A stretch of DNA of 64,000 nt, taken from JAVBOW01 sp031549495 (GTDB lineage Bacteria; Bacteroidota; Bacteroidia; Bacteroidales; Rikenellaceae). The stretch is from NCBI GenBank assembly GCA_031549495.1, contig JAVBPS010000009.1:1-64000 (forward strand), read 5' to 3'. Each line of letters opens with the position of its first letter. The stretch's first letter is position 1. Below are positions 59,663 through 64,000 of the stretch, piece after piece. Position numbers and translations under genes: made by a program. The notes under the pieces are model-generated. The model was not told where the DNA came from and made no database searches. It saw only the letters and a program-made list of their open reading frames with translations.

Positions 59663-60331
59663 ATGAAGATATTCATCCAAATCCTGCTCTTGCCTCTGCC
59701 CTGGCCGTTGAGGCGGTTCCTGCTGAACCGCCTGCCGGGGTTCCGCATATCGTCCCGCGCCAGGATCGGCCTGGCGGTGGTCGCCGCCCGCACGCTCGTT
59801 ATGGAAGAGGGGGCGGTGATCCGCCATTTTACTTTGTGCACAGGCATCGACCGGTTGCAACTGGGCCAGTCCGCCCGGATCGGGACGTTCAACCACATCA
59901 GCGGCTTCCCCACGGGGCGAACCGATTTTTTCGCCCATAACGAAGGGCGTCGCTGCGAACTGGTCATAGGCCGCCACTCGGCCGTCACCACCCGCCACAA
60001 CCTGGATTGTACCGGGGGAATTTACATCGGCGACTTCACCACCTTCGCCGGATTGCGTTCCCAGGTGCTCACCCACAGCATCGACCTGCGGGCGTGCCGC
60101 CAGGATGCCGTCCCGGTGCAGATCGGGGATTATTGCTTCGTGGGCACCGGATGCATCGTGCTGAAGGGGGCGGTGTTGCCTTCCTATTCGGTTCTCGGCG
60201 CCGGATCGTTGCTCGCAAAAGCCCATACGGAGGAAAGATGCCTTTACGGAGGTGTGCCCGCAGTGAAGTTATCGGATATCGACACTGGACAGTATCAATA
60301 TTTCACAAGGGAAACAGGCTACGTGCACTGA
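59663..60331 (+). CDS. Hexapeptide acyltransferase (4)
   Basis: A 222-residue left-handed beta-helix protein: the VVAARTLVMEEGAVIRHF and LQLGQSARIGTFNHISGFPT turns, a His in VLTHSIDLRAC as catalytic candidate, and VQIGDYCFVGTGCIVLKGAV. The end is VYGGVPAVKLS-like (CLYGGVPAVKLSDID). It is longer at the N-terminus than the others, with a hydrophobic first 25 residues (MKIFIQILLLPLPWPLRRF) that may attach it to the membrane. Acyl group and acceptor unknown. Confidence 0.84.
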   Translation: MKIFIQILLLPLPWPLRRFLLNRLPGFRISSRARIGLAVVAARTLVMEEGAVIRHFTLCTGIDRLQLGQSARIGTFNHISGFPTGRTDFFAHNEGRRCELVIGRHSAVTTRHNLDCTGGIYIGDFTTFAGLRSQVLTHSIDLRACRQDAVPVQIGDYCFVGTGCIVLKGAVLPSYSVLGAGSLLAKAHTEERCLYGGVPAVKLSDIDTGQYQYFTRETGYVH

Positions 60332-60342
60332 AGATTGCGCCG

Positions 60343-61476
60343 ATGAAAGTACTCCACACCATCCCTTCGCTGGGCGTGAATTCGGGCGGGCCGGCCACGG
60401 CCGTCAACGCGGTGGCCGACGGCTTGCGCCTTGCGGGCGTCGACGCCGAAATCCTGGCGATGGAGGCCGGGAGCGGGGATCAGTCCATCGCTGCGGGGGA
60501 TCATATCCATCTGCTCCCTTATGTGGCGAACGCGTTCGATTACAACCCGGCTTTCGCACACTATTTGAAAGAGCATCCCGTCTACGACCTGTACCACGCC
60601 CACAGCGTCTGGCTCTACCCGCCCCACGCCACGGCTGCGGCCGCCCGCCGCCTGCGTAAACCCTATGTGATCACTCCCCGCGGGATGCTTTACCCGCAGG
60701 ATATGGCGCAGGGGCGGCTGAAAAAACTCTTCGCCATGCGCCTCTTCCTGCGCCGCGACCTGCAGCGGGCCGCCTGCATCCAGGCCACCTGCCTGCAGGA
60801 GATGGAGTACCTGCGCGCGCTGGGCCTGACGGCCCCCGTGGCGGTGATCCCCAACCCGGTGGATGTGCGCGGGGCGGAGTTGCCCGTGGTCTCGCACGAG
60901 GTGCGCCGGGTGGGATATATGGGCCGTGTGCATCCCCGCAAGCGGATCGAGCGGCTGATCTACGCCTTCCATGAACTCGGCCCCCGGGCGGACGGCTGCG
61001 AACTGGTGATCATCGGCGGCGGGGATCGGGAATATATGAATTTTTTGCAGGCTGAGAAAGAGCGACTTCATGTAAAAAATATTACATTTACAGGATTCCT
61101 GACCGGGGCGGAAAAAGAGCGTGCTTTGGAGTCGCTCTCGTACCTCGCCCTGCCCAGCGATTTCGAGAATTTCGGCAACGTGATCGCCGAGGCGATGGTG
61201 CTGGGTATCCCGGTGATCTGCACCAGGGGGGCGCCCTGGCGGCAGGTCGAAGCGGCCGATTGCGGCTGGTGGGTGGATAACGATACCGCCTCGCTGAGGG
61301 CGGCTATCGGCGCGGCCCTGGCCACGCCCGAGGCGCGCCGGATCGAAATGGGGATGCGTTGCAAGCGGCTGATGGAGGAGTGTTACGCCCCGCAGGTCGT
61401 TGCGCAGATGATGAAACGACTCTATGAATGGATATTGAATAAAAATGCCAGACCCGATTTTATTTATGAATTATAA
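60343..61476 (+). CDS. Glycosyltransferase family 4 (8)
   Basis: A 377-residue GT-B enzyme starting MKVLHTIPSLGVNSGGPATA. YDLYHAHSVWLYPPHATAAA, VITPRGMLYPQDMAQGRLKK, RVGYMGRVHPRKRIERLIYA and the EX7E motif DFENFGNVIAEAMVLGIPVI are typical. The start at 60343 was chosen by the N-terminal motif; the same frame is open back to 60007 inside the previous gene. Stop at 61476 is followed by the next start after 2 nt. Confidence 0.9.
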   Translation: MKVLHTIPSLGVNSGGPATAVNAVADGLRLAGVDAEILAMEAGSGDQSIAAGDHIHLLPYVANAFDYNPAFAHYLKEHPVYDLYHAHSVWLYPPHATAAAARRLRKPYVITPRGMLYPQDMAQGRLKKLFAMRLFLRRDLQRAACIQATCLQEMEYLRALGLTAPVAVIPNPVDVRGAELPVVSHEVRRVGYMGRVHPRKRIERLIYAFHELGPRADGCELVIIGGGDREYMNFLQAEKERLHVKNITFTGFLTGAEKERALESLSYLALPSDFENFGNVIAEAMVLGIPVICTRGAPWRQVEAADCGWWVDNDTASLRAAIGAALATPEARRIEMGMRCKRLMEECYAPQVVAQMMKRLYEWILNKNARPDFIYEL

Positions 61477-61478
61477 TT

Positions 61479-62030
61479 ATGAATCCATTAGACCTTTCCC
61501 GTTATAAGGATGCATCGACGGGTGGCGAGCGCGTCAGACGCTTGCTGTGGGGTTTGGTATGGGGCGTTTTCGCCCGTCCCTTCCCCCGCGCCATGTGCAG
61601 CGGATGGAAACGCCTGCTGCTGCGCTCGTTCGGGGCGCGGGTCGACTCGACGGCCGTGGTCTATTCCTCGGCGCGGATCTATGCCCCGTGGAACCTGGAG
61701 ATGAAGCCCCATTCGGTGATCGACCAGGGGGTGAATTGCTATAACGCCGCCCGTGTCACCATCGGCGAGTGGGCCATTGTCTCCCGCGGAGCCTCGCTCT
61801 ACACGGCCTCGCATGATCCCGCCTCGCCCTGTTTCGAGTGGATCAGCGCCCCTATTGCGATCGGCCCCCGGGCCTGGGTGGCGGCCGAAAGTTTCATCAT
61901 GATGGGCGTCACGGTGGGTGAAGGGGCGGTGGTCGGCGCGCGCGCGGCCGTGTTCAAAGATGTGGAAGCCTGGACGATCGTCGGCGGCAATCCGGCGAAA
62001 TTCATCAAAAAACGGACTATCCATGAGTAA
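61479..62030 (+). CDS. WcaF-like hexapeptide acetyltransferase (5)
   Basis: A 183-residue left-handed beta-helix acetyltransferase similar in layout to the 50095 protein: RLLWGLVWGVFARPFPRAMC, LLLRSFGARVDSTAVVYSSA, IGEWAIVSRGASLYTASHDP (catalytic-type His) and VAAESFIMMGVTVGEGAVVG. Probably O-acetylates the glycan. It overlaps the next gene by 8 nt. Confidence 0.87.
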   Translation: MNPLDLSRYKDASTGGERVRRLLWGLVWGVFARPFPRAMCSGWKRLLLRSFGARVDSTAVVYSSARIYAPWNLEMKPHSVIDQGVNCYNAARVTIGEWAIVSRGASLYTASHDPASPCFEWISAPIAIGPRAWVAAESFIMMGVTVGEGAVVGARAAVFKDVEAWTIVGGNPAKFIKKRTIHE

Positions 62031-62850
62031 GATCCCCGTGACGGTCATCGTTCCCGTGAAGAACGAGGAGCTTAATCTGCCCCATTGCCTGCACTGGCTG
62101 GGGGATTTCGCGCAGGTGATCGTGGTCGATTCCGCGAGCACCGACCGCACGCCGCAGATCGCGCGCGAGTGGGGCGCCGAGGTGGTCGATTTCCGTTGGA
62201 ACGGCCGCTTCCCGAAGAAGCGCAACTGGGCGCTGCGCAACCTGGAGATAAAGAACGACTGGGTGCTGTTCCTCGACGCGGACGAGTACCTGAGCGAGCC
62301 GTTCCTGAAGGAATTGCGCGTGTGCATCGCCGACCCGGCCTATGACGGCTATTGGGTCCGGTATACGGTGCACCTGCTCGGGCGGCAGCTTCATTTCGGC
62401 GACCCGATGCACAAACTGCCCCTTTTCCGGGTGGGCAAGGGCGAATACGAATTCATCGACGAGCGGCAGTGGTCGCCGCTGGACATGGAGGTGCACGAAC
62501 ACCCGATCATCGACGGGCGTACCAGCCTGATGAAGCGTCCGATCATCCACAACGATTTCAAGACCCTGGAGCACTACCGGGCGCGCCACAGGGCTTATGC
62601 CGATTGGGAGGCGCACCGCTATATGGATATCTGCTCTACGGGCCGCAAAGATATCCTCACGCGCCGACAGCGGATCAAGTATCTGTTCCTGGACCTGCGC
62701 ATCGCGGGGTATGCCTATTTCCTGGAATCCTATTTCCTGCGGCTGGGTTTTCTGGACGGCAAATGCGGTTTCCTGTACGCGTGGTATAAGGCCGGATACT
62801 TCAACCGCATCCAGCGCAACATAAAACAGATCAGGAAAGAGGAGGCATGA
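62023..62850 (+). CDS. Glycosyltransferase family 2 (WaaE/KdtX-like)
   Basis: A 275-residue GT-A protein: VTVIVPVKNEELNLPHCLHW, VIVVDSASTDRTPQIAREWG, and the DxD motif LFLDADEYLSEPFLKELR; it continues KRPIIHNDFKTLEHYRARHR. The pattern resembles the LPS-core beta-glucosyltransferase WaaE. The true start is 62023; the open frame begins earlier (61918) inside the preceding gene. It is the last glycosyltransferase before the initiating transferase gene. Confidence 0.9.
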   Translation: MSKIPVTVIVPVKNEELNLPHCLHWLGDFAQVIVVDSASTDRTPQIAREWGAEVVDFRWNGRFPKKRNWALRNLEIKNDWVLFLDADEYLSEPFLKELRVCIADPAYDGYWVRYTVHLLGRQLHFGDPMHKLPLFRVGKGEYEFIDERQWSPLDMEVHEHPIIDGRTSLMKRPIIHNDFKTLEHYRARHRAYADWEAHRYMDICSTGRKDILTRRQRIKYLFLDLRIAGYAYFLESYFLRLGFLDGKCGFLYAWYKAGYFNRIQRNIKQIRKEEA

Positions 62851-62941
62851 AAATGGCCTGATAATAAATTCAGACAGTTCGGTTGGGGAATATTGATTTT
62901 TTGCTTATCATTGCGAATTAAGAAGGGAGAGACAGCGAGTT

Positions 62942-64000
62942 ATGGAGGATATTAGCCGTTACAGGGTATTTTTTATCACGATGATCATTATTGAGGACCT
63001 GCTGGTGCTCAATGCTCTTTTTTTGGGGGTCTTCCAGATGTTCCACTATCTGATCGACATCAGCCTCGAACAGTGCCAGATCCTGCTGGTGCTGATCAAT
63101 ATGGCCTACCTGCTGACCGTGATCCTCTATCCCATCCGGGTCGACGCGCAGAGCATGCGATTCGATAATATCGTGCGTAACGCGTTGATACGCATAGCGC
63201 TGACGATGTTTATCGCCGTGATTGGGATGTTCCTCGGGAAGATCGCGCACCTGATCTCCCGCGCCTTCATCATCCTGTACTTCGTGTCGTTCTATGTGGT
63301 GACCATCCTGGCCCGCCTGGTCACCCGCCGCCTGATGGGATATTTCCTGCGCCGCGGCGGAGCCCACACCCGGGCCATTATCCTCGGCGCCGGGGTGCTC
63401 GGGCAGAAACTTTACGAAGAGGTCTCTTCCGACCCTTTCCTGGGGATCAACGTCCTCGGCTTTTTCGACGACAATCCGACCCGTAACGGCGGCCATCTGC
63501 TCGGCGACATGCAGCACATGAAGGAGTACGCGCTCTCCCACGGGGTGAAGGAGATCTATTGCACCCTGCCCGTGTCGGCGCAGACCAAGATACTGGATGC
63601 CATCGACTTCGCCGAGCAGAACGTCATGCAATTCCATGTGGTGCCCGCGCTGCGTTACTATATGGACCGGCCGGTGGTGCTGGAGGCGGTGGGCAACATG
63701 CCGATCTTCTCGATCCGCAAGGTGCCGCTCTCGTACGCCCATAACGCCCTGATCAAACGGGCTTTCGACGTGCTGGTCTCGGGGGTGTTCCTGGTGACGC
63801 TGTTCCCGCTGGTCTGGCTGGTGGTGGGCATCGCGATCAAGCTGTCGTCCAAGGGGCCGGTCTTCTTCGTACAGGAACGCACGGGCATGGACGGGCACAG
63901 CTTCCGCTGCTATAAATTCCGCAGCATGCGCGTGAACTCACAGGCCGATACCGCCCAGGCGACCTCGAATGATTCGCGCAAAACCCGTGTGGGCGATTTC
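62942..64000 (+). CDS. Undecaprenyl-phosphate sugar phosphotransferase (WcaJ-like), truncated by window edge
   Basis: Initiating enzyme that moves a sugar-1-phosphate onto undecaprenyl phosphate. The visible 353 codons show four N-terminal membrane helices, a Rossmann-type central domain (TRAIILGAGVLGQKLYEEVS, DDNPTRNGGHLLGDM), and the start of the bacterial sugar transferase domain: a further helix (RAFDVLVSGVFLVTLFPLVW), AIKLSSKGPVFFVQERTGMD and YKFRSMRVNS. The family is about 460-470 residues, so about 110 are beyond the right edge. It is placed 91 nt after the GT2 gene in the same direction. Confidence 0.92.
   Translation, partial: MEDISRYRVFFITMIIIEDLLVLNALFLGVFQMFHYLIDISLEQCQILLVLINMAYLLTVILYPIRVDAQSMRFDNIVRNALIRIALTMFIAVIGMFLGKIAHLISRAFIILYFVSFYVVTILARLVTRRLMGYFLRRGGAHTRAIILGAGVLGQKLYEEVSSDPFLGINVLGFFDDNPTRNGGHLLGDMQHMKEYALSHGVKEIYCTLPVSAQTKILDAIDFAEQNVMQFHVVPALRYYMDRPVVLEAVGNMPIFSIRKVPLSYAHNALIKRAFDVLVSGVFLVTLFPLVWLVVGIAIKLSSKGPVFFVQERTGMDGHSFRCYKFRSMRVNSQADTAQATSNDSRKTRVGDF

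Overview
The window looks like chromosomal DNA of a GC-rich member of the Bacteroidales; a Rikenellaceae/Alistipes-like genome is my best guess, at low confidence. Reasons: promoters of the Bacteroidetes primary-sigma type (TTTG, 19-21 nt, TAnnTTTG) with no Shine-Dalgarno sites; families typical of the phylum (LruC-domain lipoprotein, DUF3078 and DUF4919 proteins, the iorAB/paaK/ACT cluster, BT0820-like HAD protein); a MurA with Asp in place of the usual Cys; and many lipoproteins and outer-membrane barrels. No rRNA, tRNA, CRISPR array, transposase or phage gene was seen.

Layout. 1-1.9 kb: pnp (cut by the left edge) and rpsO, minus strand. 2-8.8 kb: plus-strand genes for a small membrane protein, an NfeD protease, a secreted phosphodiesterase, ApbE, a lipid-kinase-like protein, a lipoprotein and MurA. 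9-12.6 kb: a secreted unknown and a GAF/PAS histidine kinase (minus). 12.9-17.2 kb: alkaline phosphatase, an MsbA-like ABC exporter and TrpS. 17.4-28.2 kb: LruC lipoprotein, ClC channel with CBS domains, DUF3078 barrel, DUF4919 protein, esterase, GltX, a small lipoprotein, a lipoprotein gene split by a (TCCC)6 tract, and a small barrel. 28.2-36.8 kb: Der, a SLOG-like protein, then a minus-strand aromatic 2-oxoacid/arylacetate cluster (iorA, iorB, aminotransferase, paaK, ACT protein) and a nitrilase-family amidase.

37.0 kb to the right edge is one very long co-directional capsule or exopolysaccharide locus. A promoter at 37025-37055 precedes the Wza-like exporter and Wzc-like tyrosine autokinase, then about 24 tightly packed genes: a HAD protein, two flippases, two polymerase/ligase-type membrane proteins, a pyruvyltransferase-family protein, about eleven glycosyltransferases, five left-handed-beta-helix acyltransferases, one membrane acyltransferase and, at the distal end, the initiating sugar-phosphate transferase (runs off the edge). 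Together they could start a lipid-linked repeat unit, extend and decorate it, flip, polymerise and export it.

The most notable items outside ordinary gene content are (i) a probable phase-variable lipoprotein whose signal peptide and body are in different frames across a (TCCC)6 repeat, and (ii) several families of intergenic palindromic repeats. One family has six full copies whose arms differ in sequence but mostly remain complementary, and some repeats supply the stop codons and last residues of neighbouring genes.
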